Assembly (NCBI GenBank): GCA_943331295.2
Contig: CALQLA020000029.1
Location: forward strand, 1 to 62,971
Direction of reading: 5' to 3'
Length of the DNA stretch: 62,971 bases
From: Bordetella parapertussis
GTDB lineage: Bacteria; Pseudomonadota; Gammaproteobacteria; Burkholderiales; Casimicrobiaceae
Positions 54,216-62,191 of the stretch are shown one piece after another. Position 1 is the first letter of the stretch; every line of letters starts with the position of its first letter. The position numbers and the translations under genes were made by a program. The notes under the pieces were generated by a model. That model saw only the letters and a program-made list of their open reading frames with translations. It searched no databases and was not told the DNA's origin.

Positions 54216-55130
54216 TTGACACAGCCGGACAAGCGCTTCCTGGTCATCGTCCGCGCGGGCGACGCCTCGCTCCATCCCGGCTGGACCCGATCCCCCGCCA
54301 CGAGGACGTGGGATCTCGTCGTCAGCTACTTCGGCAACGACCCCGCGCGCTACCGCAACGACTTCGATCGCCGGATCGACGACAAGGGCCAGAAGTGGCA
54401 GGGGCTGCACGCACTGCTCACCCGCACCGACTTCTGGCGCGACTACGACTACGTCTGGCTCCCCGACGACGACCTCGCCGCCGACGAGGCCACGGTCAAC
54501 CGGCTGTTCGCGTTGATGGACGGCCTCGATCTCGAAATCGCCCAGCCGACGCTCGACTGGAACAGCCACTACGGCATTCCGATGACGCTGCACTGGCCGG
54601 GCTTCAGCGTGCGGCTCACGAACTTCGTCGAGATCATGGCACCGTGCTTCAGCCGGAAGCTGCTCGCGACCGCGCTGCCCACCTTCTCCGAAAGCCTTGC
54701 CGGCTGGGGCTTCGACTTCATCTGGCCGCGGCTCCTTGGCGACGGCATCCAGCGCGCCGCGATGCTCGACGACGTGACGGTCACGCACACGCGTGCCGTC
54801 GGCGGGCCGACGTACGACCGGTTGAAAGCCATGGGTATCGAGCCGGCCACCGAAGGCCGCGCCCTTCTGCGCCGCTTTGGCGTGCCCAAGGACACGCGGA
54901 TGATGATCACCGCGTCGATCGACCGGTCCGGCCGCTTCCTGCACGGCGGCGATCCGGGCGCCGCGGCAGCGATGACTGCGCTGATGCATCGCGACTGGGA
55001 TGCGATCATTGCCTACCGGAATTCGGTCGCGCCCGGGGTGCTTGGCACGCCCCTGCCAACGCCGGCACTGCCGGGACCGTCGATCGCGGATCTGGGTGCG
55101 TTGCTGGCGACCCACCTTCCGCGCGCCTGA
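54216..55130 (+). CDS. DUF707 family protein
   Basis: A 304-residue soluble protein. Early on it has RFLVIVRAGDASLHPGW and TWDLVVSYFG, then YVWLPDDDLA, a DxD-like acidic motif, and NFVEIMAPCFSRKLL and GWGFDFIWPRL. These match DUF707, a family with glycosyltransferase-like features but no assigned activity. The TTG at 54216 (after GAGAG) is the best start; there is no ATG before the conserved part. The gene sits in a patch of accessory sequence beside dusA. Confidence 0.8.
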   Translation: MTQPDKRFLVIVRAGDASLHPGWTRSPATRTWDLVVSYFGNDPARYRNDFDRRIDDKGQKWQGLHALLTRTDFWRDYDYVWLPDDDLAADEATVNRLFALMDGLDLEIAQPTLDWNSHYGIPMTLHWPGFSVRLTNFVEIMAPCFSRKLLATALPTFSESLAGWGFDFIWPRLLGDGIQRAAMLDDVTVTHTRAVGGPTYDRLKAMGIEPATEGRALLRRFGVPKDTRMMITASIDRSGRFLHGGDPGAAAAMTALMHRDWDAIIAYRNSVAPGVLGTPLPTPALPGPSIADLGALLATHLPRA

Positions 55131-55273
55131 ACCGCGCAGGGACGGCTATCCGTTCGATCGCACGGTGATCGATGCACGGGCTTCTGCGGCATACTGGAGG
55201 CGGCGGGTGCCGGCGGATTGCCGATTCGCCAGAACCCGACCACGCGCGCTCTACTACCTCCCTGCCCCTCGCC

Positions 55274-55459
55274 ATGACCCAACCCATCTCCGGCGTGCTG
55301 TCGCCGGTCGTCACCCCGTTCAAGCCCGACCTCTCGCCCGATCCGGAGCGCTTCGTCCGGCAGTGCAAGTGGCTGCTCGCCAACGGTGTCGGCCTCGCCG
55401 TGTTCGGCACCAATTCCGAAGCGAACTCGCTCGCGGTTGCCGAGCGGATGGAACTCCTG
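55274..55459 (+). pseudogene. Truncated DapA-family gene (first 62 codons)
   Basis: The frame reads MTQPISGVLSPVVTPF, then CKWLLANGVGLAVFGTNSEANSL and AERMELL, the first two strands and helices of the dihydrodipicolinate synthase/N-acetylneuraminate lyase family (about 300 residues when whole). The similarity stops sharply after codon 62, at 55459. Nothing resembling the catalytic lysine region follows. The adjoining 33 bases look like the start of another gene in reverse, so this is a breakpoint, not gradual decay. Confidence 0.85.
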
Positions 55460-55492
55460 TGCAACACAAAATCGATGCGAAACGGAGTTCAT
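55460..55492 (-). pseudogene. Possible 11-codon remnant of a second dusA start
   Basis: Read on the minus strand, the bases immediately after the DapA break encode MNSVSHRFCVA. Eight of eleven residues equal the start of the resident DusA (MNPLSHRLCVA), with different codons. After these the frame runs into antisense of the DapA stub. The match is short, so it could be chance. Confidence 0.35.
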
Positions 55493-55617
55493 CCCGACGA
55501 TACGATCCATCCGTGGTCACCCCGGGAGCACGAGGCCGCGCATTCGGCCGGCGCACAAGGGCGAAGGCTGGCGCATTGGCCGATGCGCGTCATCCGATTT
55601 GGCTGCCGCCTCGCCGG

Positions 55618-55920
55618 TCACGCCCGGGCTGTTGTATACCCCGCCTCCTTCTGGCCGCGGATGGCGAGCACGAACACCGTATCGAGTTCGGCGACGTACC
55701 GGTACAGCGCAACATAGCCGCGCGTGCGGCGCCCGATGATTAGTTCCCGAAGGTCGGCCCGGGCAGGCCGACCGATCAGCGGATTTCGCTCCAGGACATC
55801 GATCGCCTCGATGATGTCTGCAACGCGCGATGGCGCGTCCGTCCCCTCGTGCGCCAGGAGGTATTCCAGGATGCGATCGAAATCGTCCCCAACCTCCGGT
55901 GCGAGTTCGATGCGCGACAC
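55618..55920 (-). CDS. RelE/ParE family toxin
   Basis: A 100-residue protein with the ParE/RelE toxin pattern: an N-terminal IELAPEVGDDFDRILEYL strand-helix, NPLIGRPARADLRELIIGRRTRGYVALYRY, and FVLAIRGQKEAGY at the end. It would act as a gyrase poison or mRNA interferase. The GTG start is two bases after the antitoxin stop, so the pair is cotranscribed with the antitoxin first. Confidence 0.9.
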   Translation of the reverse strand: MSRIELAPEVGDDFDRILEYLLAHEGTDAPSRVADIIEAIDVLERNPLIGRPARADLRELIIGRRTRGYVALYRYVAELDTVFVLAIRGQKEAGYTTARA

Positions 55921-55922
55921 GA

Positions 55923-56207
55923 CTACCGCGCAAGCGTTCGCGGTTTCGGTCGGACCGCCTTGGCACCGGACAGCCGCTGCTCGAGATAGCGACGCATCTC
56001 GCTCCAGGGCACGGCCTTGCCGGAGGCGACAATCCCGGCGTACCGCTGCTCGGCGGTGTCTTGGAACTCCACCCTGCGTTCTTCCTGTTCAGCCTTTTCC
56101 GCGATCGCTTCAAGAATGAAACTGTGCGCGCTGGTTCCCGCTCGCTCTGCTGCACGTGCGACGCGCTCCTTGAGATCCTGGGGAATGCGAATGGTGGTCG
56201 TGGACAT
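55923..56207 (-). CDS. Ribbon-helix-helix antitoxin
   Basis: A 94-residue antitoxin. The first 45 residues (TTTIRIPQDLKERVARAAERAGTS.. SFILEAI) form a ribbon-helix-helix DNA-binding fold, and the rest is the charged, probably disordered, toxin-binding part. GGGAG lies nine bases before the ATG. It most likely represses its own operon through the palindrome at 56235-56252. Confidence 0.9.
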   Translation of the reverse strand: MSTTTIRIPQDLKERVARAAERAGTSAHSFILEAIAEKAEQEERRVEFQDTAEQRYAGIVASGKAVPWSEMRRYLEQRLSGAKAVRPKPRTLAR

Positions 56208-56234
56208 CGCGAAGCTCCCTCTGAATGATCAATG

Positions 56235-56252
56235 GTAGCACAAATGTGCTAC
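56235..56252. promoter_or_regulatory. Palindromic operator of the toxin-antitoxin operon
   Basis: GTAGCACA-AA-TGTGCTAC is a perfect 8+8 inverted repeat with a two-base centre, 27 bases upstream of the antitoxin ATG. It is AT-richer than its surroundings. Position and symmetry fit a site for the ribbon-helix-helix antitoxin dimer or tetramer. Confidence 0.65.
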
Positions 56253-56293
56253 GTCTCGGTGGCCAAGCGCGCTGGCGCGCAGTAGCTGCCTGC

Positions 56294-57508
56294 CTACAGC
56301 CGGTGCGAGCGGTCGGCCAGCGCGAAGCCCGGCCACGCGATGCCGTCCGATTTCGCGAGCGCCAGCACCTTGAACAGCTCGCCCATCTCGGCCGGGCTGA
56401 GGAGCTTCTGCACCGGCGCCGCGGCCCGGATGTAGGGCACGGTGTCCGGCGCGCCAACCGCGGCCAGCCGGTCGAGGATGCCGCAGCCCAGCAGGAACGG
56501 CGCCTGCGGCGCGAACCCGGCGACCGACAGGCCACCGGCCACGCCCGCCACGGCCATCGCGGTGAAGTCGACGTGCGCGGTGATGTCGGCGAGACCCGGC
56601 CAGGCGAACGGGTCGGTGAGCGAGCGATGGCGGTAGTGGCACATCAGCGTGCCCGCGTCGCGCTGCGAATGGTAATACTCGGCGGCCGGAAAGCCATAGT
56701 CGATGAACAGCGCGGCGCCCGCGGCCAGCATCCGCGCGACCGTGGCCACCAGCGCCTCGGCCGCGGGATTGAACTCGCTCATGTAGTCGCCGTGCGGGGG
56801 GAAGCGGGCCGCCGCGACTGCGGCGAGCGCGTCCGGCGCCGGGCGGTCGGCCCAGGCGAATCCGGGGGACGCATCCAGCGCCGCACCCGCGACGATCACG
56901 CCCCGCTCCAGGTACGCGCCCGCCTGCCGGACCACCAGATGCGCGGGCACCGCGTCGAGCACCTCGTTGGCGACGACGGCACCGGAGAGTTGCGGCGGCA
57001 GCGCGTCGATCCATTCGACGCGGGCGACGTGGAGAGCGGCTTCGGCGGCCAGCAGCGCCTGCTGCCGCGCGCGCAGGTCGGGGCTCGGCTCGAGGATCGC
57101 GTAGCGCGCCGGGAGCGCGTCGTGCGCGGCCAGCGCGTTGAGGAGCCCCGCGGCAAGGCGACCGCTGCCAGCCCCAAGCTCGAGGACCTCGCGCTCGCGC
57201 GTCGCTGCGAGGATCGCCGCCACCTGTGTAGCCAGCGCGGCGGCGAAGAGCGGCGACATCTCGGGTGCGGTCACGAAGTCGCCGGCCTCGCCGAACTTCG
57301 CCGCCCCGGCGGCGTAATAGCCCAATCCCGGCGCATACAGCGCGAGGTCCATGTACCGCGCGAATGGAATCCAGCCACCCGCCGCCGCGATCTCGGCGCG
57401 GATGTGCGTCGCCACGCGCCCGGAGTGCGCGCAGGCAGCGGCGGAAGGCAACGGCAGGTCGTGTGGTGATGCCAAGGCGGGAATACCCCGGCGGCGCGCA
57501 TGCAGCAC
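56294..57508 (-). CDS. SAM-dependent methyltransferase (MidA/NDUFAF7-like)
   Basis: About 404 residues. The N-terminal part (IPFARYMDLALYAPGLGYYAAGAAKFGEAGDFVTAPEMSPLF) is diagnostic of the MidA/NDUFAF7 family (DUF185); the SAM motif is LELGAGSGRLA, then VANEVLDAVPAH and FIDYGFPAAEYYH. The mitochondrial relative methylates an arginine of complex I subunit NDUFS2. The bacterial role is less clear. The GTG at 57508 has no good ribosome site and the first 30 residues look non-conserved, so the true start may be further in. Divergent from folM. Confidence 0.9.
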   Translation of the reverse strand: MLHARRRGIPALASPHDLPLPSAAACAHSGRVATHIRAEIAAAGGWIPFARYMDLALYAPGLGYYAAGAAKFGEAGDFVTAPEMSPLFAAALATQVAAILAATREREVLELGAGSGRLAAGLLNALAAHDALPARYAILEPSPDLRARQQALLAAEAALHVARVEWIDALPPQLSGAVVANEVLDAVPAHLVVRQAGAYLERGVIVAGAALDASPGFAWADRPAPDALAAVAAARFPPHGDYMSEFNPAAEALVATVARMLAAGAALFIDYGFPAAEYYHSQRDAGTLMCHYRHRSLTDPFAWPGLADITAHVDFTAMAVAGVAGGLSVAGFAPQAPFLLGCGILDRLAAVGAPDTVPYIRAAAPVQKLLSPAEMGELFKVLALAKSDGIAWPGFALADRSHRL

Positions 57509-57563
57509 GAGGGGGGTTGTGCTAGATTGCTCGGCAGTCTAACGCGGAACACGGGAGCGCGGG

Positions 57564-58301
57564 GTGCAAGGCAAGAGCGTGCTGATCACCGGCGGCGCCA
57601 AGCGGGTCGGCGCAGCGATCTGCCGGCGGATGCACGCGGCGGGCGCGAACATCATGCTCCACTACCGCGCGTCGGCCGGCGAGGCGCGCCTCCTCCAGGC
57701 CGAACTCAATCACGTGCGGGAAAAGTCCGTCGCGCTGATCCAGGCCGACCTGCTCGACCTGGCCAAGCTGCCGGCGGTCGTCGACCAGACGCTCGCGACG
57801 TTCGGCCGCCTCGACGCGCTGATCAACAACGCGTCGTCGTTCTTCCAGACCCCCGTCGGCGGCATCTCCGAGACCGACTGGAACGACCTCATCGGCACCA
57901 ACCTCAAGGCGCCGCTGTTCCTCGCGCAGGCGGCGACGCCGGCGCTGCGCAAGGCGCAGGGCGCGATCGTCAACATCACCGACATCCACGCCGACCGGCC
58001 GCTGAAGAACTTCGTCGTGTACACGGTGGCGAAGGCCGGGCTGGTCGGGTTGACGCGCTCGCTGGCCCGCGAACTCGCCCCCGAGATCCGCGTCAACGCC
58101 GTCGCGCCCGGGCCGATCGTGTGGCCGGACGACGAATCGTTCGACGAACTGTCGCGGCAGCGGATCATCTCGCACACGCCGCTGCGGCGCGAGGGCATGC
58201 CCGAGGACATCGCGAAGGCGGTGCACTACCTGATCTGCGACGCGGGCTACGTGACCGGCGAGACGATCAACGTCGACGGCGGTAGGCACATCGCGATCTG
58301 A
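57564..58301 (+). CDS. folM: Dihydromonapterin reductase / pteridine reductase-like SDR
   Basis: A 245-residue SDR. The cofactor segment is TGGAKRVGAAI with HYRAS after strand 2, the NADPH-specific pattern of FolM/PTR1. NNASSFFQTP and NITDIHADRPL give the Asp that replaces the usual Ser in this family, and YTVAK supplies Tyr and Lys. It reduces dihydromonapterin or dihydrofolate. GTG start. It is divergent from the MidA-like gene and converges on the ChaC-like gene. Confidence 0.92.
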   Translation: MQGKSVLITGGAKRVGAAICRRMHAAGANIMLHYRASAGEARLLQAELNHVREKSVALIQADLLDLAKLPAVVDQTLATFGRLDALINNASSFFQTPVGGISETDWNDLIGTNLKAPLFLAQAATPALRKAQGAIVNITDIHADRPLKNFVVYTVAKAGLVGLTRSLARELAPEIRVNAVAPGPIVWPDDESFDELSRQRIISHTPLRREGMPEDIAKAVHYLICDAGYVTGETINVDGGRHIAI

Positions 58302-58308
58302 CGCGGAA

Positions 58309-58995
58309 TCACCCCTCGCGGCGCGCGATGACTTCCCGGGCCAGCGTTTCGAGGTACGGATCGGCGATGCCGTGCGCGAGCAGCGCCACGCGGGTGCGCT
58401 CCAGGTAATCCGCCGACGATCCGAACGCGCCGCAGGCGCCGGCGAACACGTCGACCTTCTGCGCGAGGCTCAGCTTGCCGGTGTATTGCGGGTGGTCGCG
58501 ACGGACGACGAAGGTCAGCGCCGTGATCGTGCGCCCGTGCGACTCCAGCGTGACCCAGCGGGGCCGGTAGGAGCCGACCACCATCTCCCGCCGCCACAGA
58601 AGCTGCAGTTCGTCCAGCGCCAGCGGGGCGGGGAGCCGCAGCGCGACGCCTCGGCACGCGCCGCCGCGCTCCAGCCCGAGCACGAGGCCCGGGCGCTCCG
58701 GCGTGCCGCGCGACGCGAGCGACCACAGGCAGAACCGCCGGTGGAGCCCGTGCAGCTTCGCGGTCCGCATCTCCTCGACCGGAAACAGCGGATTCCACAG
58801 CAGCGAGCCGTAGGCGAACACCCACCAACCCGCGCCGTGAGGGCGCAGGGCGAGCGTCGCCGCCAGCGACGCCGACAGCTGCTCGTCGTTCAGCGCACGC
58901 TTCGGGTCGACGGCCGACGCATACAGCTCGCGCATCCTGCCGCCTTCCAGGTCGCTGCGGCAGAGTGTCGTCGGGTCGTGCGGCCAGCGCGTCAT
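58309..58995 (-). CDS. ChaC-like gamma-glutamylcyclotransferase
   Basis: A 228-residue protein with VFAYGSLLWNP, the nucleotide-loop-like motif that defines the glutathione-specific gamma-glutamylcyclotransferase family, then HRRFCLWSLASRGTPERPGLVLGLERGG with the expected catalytic Glu. It probably degrades glutathione to 5-oxoproline and Cys-Gly. It overlaps the small upstream gene by four bases and ends seven bases from the folM stop. Confidence 0.92.
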   Translation of the reverse strand: MTRWPHDPTTLCRSDLEGGRMRELYASAVDPKRALNDEQLSASLAATLALRPHGAGWWVFAYGSLLWNPLFPVEEMRTAKLHGLHRRFCLWSLASRGTPERPGLVLGLERGGACRGVALRLPAPLALDELQLLWRREMVVGSYRPRWVTLESHGRTITALTFVVRRDHPQYTGKLSLAQKVDVFAGACGAFGSSADYLERTRVALLAHGIADPYLETLAREVIARREG

Positions 58996-59177
58996 TCGGC
59001 GCTTCCCGGGTCGCGCTCCAGCCGGCGCAGTTCGACCCGCAGTTCAACTTTCCGCTGCCGGCGCAGCGCGGCCGTCGTCTTGCCGTGCGCGCCGCCCTTC
59101 TTCAGCAGCGGGGCGGCCGCCCCCGGATTGCGGGGCTTGGGCACGGGAACGGTGATCTGCAGCTTGGCGCGTTTCAT
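58992..59177 (-). CDS. Small basic conserved hypothetical protein
   Basis: A 61-residue, highly basic product beginning MKRAKLQITVPVPKPRNP, with a KKGGAHGKTTAALRRQRKVELRVELRR end. Similar short proteins recur in Burkholderiales (from memory, not checked), and its stop overlaps the ChaC-like start by four bases, which supports translation. No function is known; the charge would suit nucleic-acid binding. A longer frame exists upstream, but its Arg-rich sequence is unlike a real N-terminus. Confidence 0.65.
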   Translation of the reverse strand: MKRAKLQITVPVPKPRNPGAAAPLLKKGGAHGKTTAALRRQRKVELRVELRRLERDPGSAE

Positions 59178-59270
59178 GGGAGATCGTGGGGTCGAATTGC
59201 GTTCAACGGTCGAACCCCGCCGCTCGCTGACACGCGTTCGCCCCGGGGACGTCCGCCGGCCGGCCGGCAC

Positions 59271-60530
59271 TCACCGCACGGGCTCCGTCGTCCCCGGCTC
59301 CCCGTCGCGCAGGAAGATCTCCTGCACGTCGTTCAGGAAGCGGCGGCCCAGCGGCGTGGCCCGGATGACGGCAGGGTTGTCCTCGATCAGCCCGCGCGCA
59401 CGGGCCGCCGCCAACTCGGGCTCGACCAGCGCCAGCGGAAAGCCGGTGCGCTCGGCGAACAGCGCGGTGGCCACGCCGCCAGTCAGGCGCAGCGCGTTCA
59501 GCATGAATTCGAAGCCGATGTCGTCGCGGGTCACCGTCGTCGCTTCCTGCAGCGGTCCCTCCTTTGTCATCGCCTCGAGGTAGCGCTGCGGCTGCTTCCA
59601 GCGCACCTGCCGCAGCACGCGATCGGGGAACGACAGCTTGGAATGCGCGCCGGCACCGATGCCCAGGTAGTCGCCGAACCGCCAGTAGTTGAGGTTGTGC
59701 CGGCATTCGTGTCCGTTGCGCGCGAACGCCGAGGTTTCGTACTGGCGGTAGCCCCCGGACGCGAGCGCCGCATGCACGGCGTCCTCGATGTCCGCCGCGG
59801 CGTCGGCATCCGGCAGCGCGGGCGGGTACCGGTGGAACAACGTGTTGGGCTCGAGCGTCAGCTGGTAGAACGACAGGTGCGGGGTACCGAACGCCATCGC
59901 CGCGGCGACGTCGGCCTCGGCCTCGGCCAGCGTCTGCCCCGGCAGCGCATACATGAGGTCGAGGTTGACCGCGTCGAACAGCGCCATCGCCGCGGCGGCC
60001 GCCGCGCGCGCCTCGCCGGTGTCGTGGATGCGGCCCAGCGCCGCGAGATGGCGCGGGTCGAAGCTCTGGACGCCGAGCGACAACCGGTTGACGCCCGCCG
60101 CGCGAAAGCCCGCGAATTTCTCCCGCTCGAACGTCCCGGGATTGGCCTCCAGCGTGATCTCCGCATCCGGCGCGAGCGGCAGCCGGGCGCGGATGCCGGC
60201 GAGCAGCCGGTCGATCGCCGCCGCCGGGAACAGGCTCGGCGTGCCGCCGCCGATGAAGATCGTGCCGACGCGGCGGCCCCAGATCGCGGGCAGCGCGGAT
60301 TCGAGGTCCGCGAGCAGCGCGTCGACGTAGCGTTCCGCGGGCGGGTCCCCGGCCGCCTCGTGCGAATTGAAATCGCAGTAGGGGCACTTGCGAACGCACC
60401 ACGGGATGTGGACGTAGAGCGAGAGCGGCGGCAGCGCCGCGAAGCGGGGGCTGTCGGAGGCGGGAGCCGCGGCCTTCGCGCCGGCGGCAGTCGGCGCGGG
60501 CATGATGGGGATGGTGCGTGGGAGATTCAT
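59271..60530 (-). CDS. hemW: Radical SAM haem chaperone HemW
   Basis: A 419-residue radical SAM protein. The cluster motif is CVRKCPYCDF (CX3CX2C) after LYVHIPW, followed by IFIGGGTPSLF, LEANPGT, RLSLGVQSF and NLDLMYALPGQ. HemW lacks the coproporphyrinogen oxidase activity of HemN and delivers haem to respiratory proteins; the missing fourth Cys of HemN (CX3CX2CXC) points to HemW. An N-terminal extension of about 30 residues is present. It follows rdgB and rph on the same strand, the usual order. Confidence 0.94.
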   Translation of the reverse strand: MNLPRTIPIMPAPTAAGAKAAAPASDSPRFAALPPLSLYVHIPWCVRKCPYCDFNSHEAAGDPPAERYVDALLADLESALPAIWGRRVGTIFIGGGTPSLFPAAAIDRLLAGIRARLPLAPDAEITLEANPGTFEREKFAGFRAAGVNRLSLGVQSFDPRHLAALGRIHDTGEARAAAAAAMALFDAVNLDLMYALPGQTLAEAEADVAAAMAFGTPHLSFYQLTLEPNTLFHRYPPALPDADAAADIEDAVHAALASGGYRQYETSAFARNGHECRHNLNYWRFGDYLGIGAGAHSKLSFPDRVLRQVRWKQPQRYLEAMTKEGPLQEATTVTRDDIGFEFMLNALRLTGGVATALFAERTGFPLALVEPELAAARARGLIEDNPAVIRATPLGRRFLNDVQEIFLRDGEPGTTEPVR

Positions 60531-60559
60531 CGCGCGGTGCCGGCGCGGGATATTCCCCG

Positions 60560-60639
60560 GGTTTCGCTGGCGCTCAACACCGGGCTACGGGGGTCCGGGA
60601 TTGCGCATGCGTAGCCCGGTGTTGAGCGAATGCGAAACC
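60560..60639. repeat. REP-like imperfect palindrome
   Basis: GCTCAACACCGGGCTACG at 60572-60589 pairs perfectly with its complement at 60610-60627; a 4-base internal loop and a further 8-bp stem (GGTTTCGC at 60560-60567 with GCGAAACC at 60632-60639) extend it. The loop is 20 bases. The 'CGCTCAACACCGGGCTACG' core recalls extragenic repeats seen across proteobacteria. Only one copy is present here, between rdgB and hemW, where it could act on the transcript between them. Confidence 0.85.
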
Positions 60640-60656
60640 TGGGTGGGCGCCGCCCT

Positions 60657-61253
60657 TCACTCATCATCGGCCCGCAGCTTCGCGATCAGCGCGCGCATCG
60701 CCTGCCCGCGGTGCGACAGCTCGTTCTTGCGCTCCAGCGGCAGCTCGGCACCGGTCAGGCCCGTGACCGCATCGAGAAAATGCGCGTCGTAGCCGAAGCC
60801 GCCGGTGCCCCGCGGCGCGTCGATGATCGTCCCGTGCCAGCGGCCTTCGGCAATGATCGGCTCGGGATCGTCGGCGTGACGGACCAGCACCAGCACGCAC
60901 GCGTAGTGCGCCCGGCGGTCGGCGACCCCCTGCAATGCCGCGACCAGCTGCAGGTTGTTGCGCGCGTCCGACTTCGGCTCGCCCGCATAGCGCGCGCTGT
61001 ACACGCCGGGCGCGCCGCCGAGCGCGCGCACGCACACGCCCGAATCGTCGGCCAGCGCCGGCAGGCCCGCGTGCAGGCTGGCATGGCGTGCCTTGGCCAG
61101 CGCGTTCTCGACGAAGGTGACGTGCGGCTCGTCGGCCTCGGGGATGCCGAGCTCCGACTGCGGCACCACGTCGATGCCGAACGGCGCGAGGAGCCGCTGG
61201 AATTCGCGCAGCTTGCCGGCGTTGTTCGAGGCGAGGACGAGCCGCGGGATCAT
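60657..61253 (-). CDS. rdgB: XTP/dITP diphosphatase (RdgB/HAM1)
   Basis: A 198-residue house-cleaning pyrophosphatase that removes deaminated purine nucleotides. Motifs: LASNNAGKLREF, FVENALAKARHAS, DDSGVCVRALGG followed by PGVYSARYAG, and GGFGYDAHF with the C-terminal SHRGQA. It lies 88 bases after rph, with hemW next. Confidence 0.96.
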   Translation of the reverse strand: MIPRLVLASNNAGKLREFQRLLAPFGIDVVPQSELGIPEADEPHVTFVENALAKARHASLHAGLPALADDSGVCVRALGGAPGVYSARYAGEPKSDARNNLQLVAALQGVADRRAHYACVLVLVRHADDPEPIIAEGRWHGTIIDAPRGTGGFGYDAHFLDAVTGLTGAELPLERKNELSHRGQAMRALIAKLRADDE

Positions 61254-61341
61254 CGCCGGAACCCCGCTGCCCGAACGTGGCGCGGCGATGCGCGACCGCC
61301 GCTGCCCTGCCGCGACGGCGCACGGCCGGCGCAGCGACAGC

Positions 61342-62073
61342 TCACCGCCGCATCCCCAGCGCCACCTTCTGCGCGGCGAAGAGTTCGCCGATGCCCTTCC
61401 TGGCGAGCGCGATCAGGCCCGTCAACTGCGCGTCGGTGAACGGCGTGCCCTCGGCCGTCCCCTGCAGTTCGACGAACCCGCCGGCGCCGGTCATCACGAC
61501 GTTCATGTCGGTGTCGCAGCCGGAATCCTCTTCGTAGTCGAGGTCGAGCACGGGCTCGCCGCGGACCACCCCCACCGAGACGGCAGCGACGAACTGCGTG
61601 AGCGGCTCGCCGGCCACCAGCCCCTTCGCGCGGCACCACGCCAGCGCGTCGGCCACCGCGACGCAGGCGCCCGTGATCGACGCGCAGCGCGTCCCGCCAT
61701 CGGCCTGCAGCACGTCGCAGTCGATCTTGATGGTCCGTTCGCCCAGCGCCTTCATGTCGGTCACCGCGCGCAGGCTGCGCCCGATCAGGCGCTGGATCTC
61801 CTGCGTGCGCCCCGACTGCTTGCCCTCGGCGGCTTCGCGGCGCATCCGCGTGTTGGTCGCGCGCGGCAGCATCCCGTATTCGGCGGTGAGCCAGCCCTGC
61901 CCCTTGCCCTTCAGGAACGGGGGCACGCCCTCCTCGACGCTGGCGGTGCACAGCACCTTGGTCGCACCCATCTCGATCAGCACCGAGCCTTCGGCGTGGA
62001 TGGTGTAGCTGCGCGTGATGCGCACCAGCCGCAGCTCGTCGGCGCGGCGGTTGTCGTGGCGTGGGTTGGTCAT
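61342..62073 (-). CDS. rph: Ribonuclease PH
   Basis: A 243-residue phosphorolytic exoribonuclease that trims the 3' ends of tRNA precursors. Signatures are [48 protein letters not shown], the RxxR region, [17 protein letters not shown] and [19 protein letters not shown]. The ATG at 62073 gives [15 protein letters not shown], the usual N-terminus; a TTG six codons earlier is less likely. First gene of the rph-rdgB-hemW run. Confidence 0.96.
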   Translation of the reverse strand: MTNPRHDNRRADELRLVRITRSYTIHAEGSVLIEMGATKVLCTASVEEGVPPFLKGKGQGWLTAEYGMLPRATNTRMRREAAEGKQSGRTQEIQRLIGRSLRAVTDMKALGERTIKIDCDVLQADGGTRCASITGACVAVADALAWCRAKGLVAGEPLTQFVAAVSVGVVRGEPVLDLDYEEDSGCDTDMNVVMTGAGGFVELQGTAEGTPFTDAQLTGLIALARKGIGELFAAQKVALGMRR

Positions 62074-62191
62074 GGGGATGTCCGTGGGCAATCGGGGATT
62101 ATAGCGGCGTGGCGCGACCGGCCCGCGGGAAGGGAAGCACGGCGCAACCTGCGACGGCCGGCACGCTTCGCTCCGCCTCGGATCAGGGCCT

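Noticed and set aside
59271..60530. hemN, oxygen-independent coproporphyrinogen oxidase
   Set aside because: The cluster motif is CX3CX2C without the extra Cys of HemN, and the position after rph-rdgB is that of HemW.
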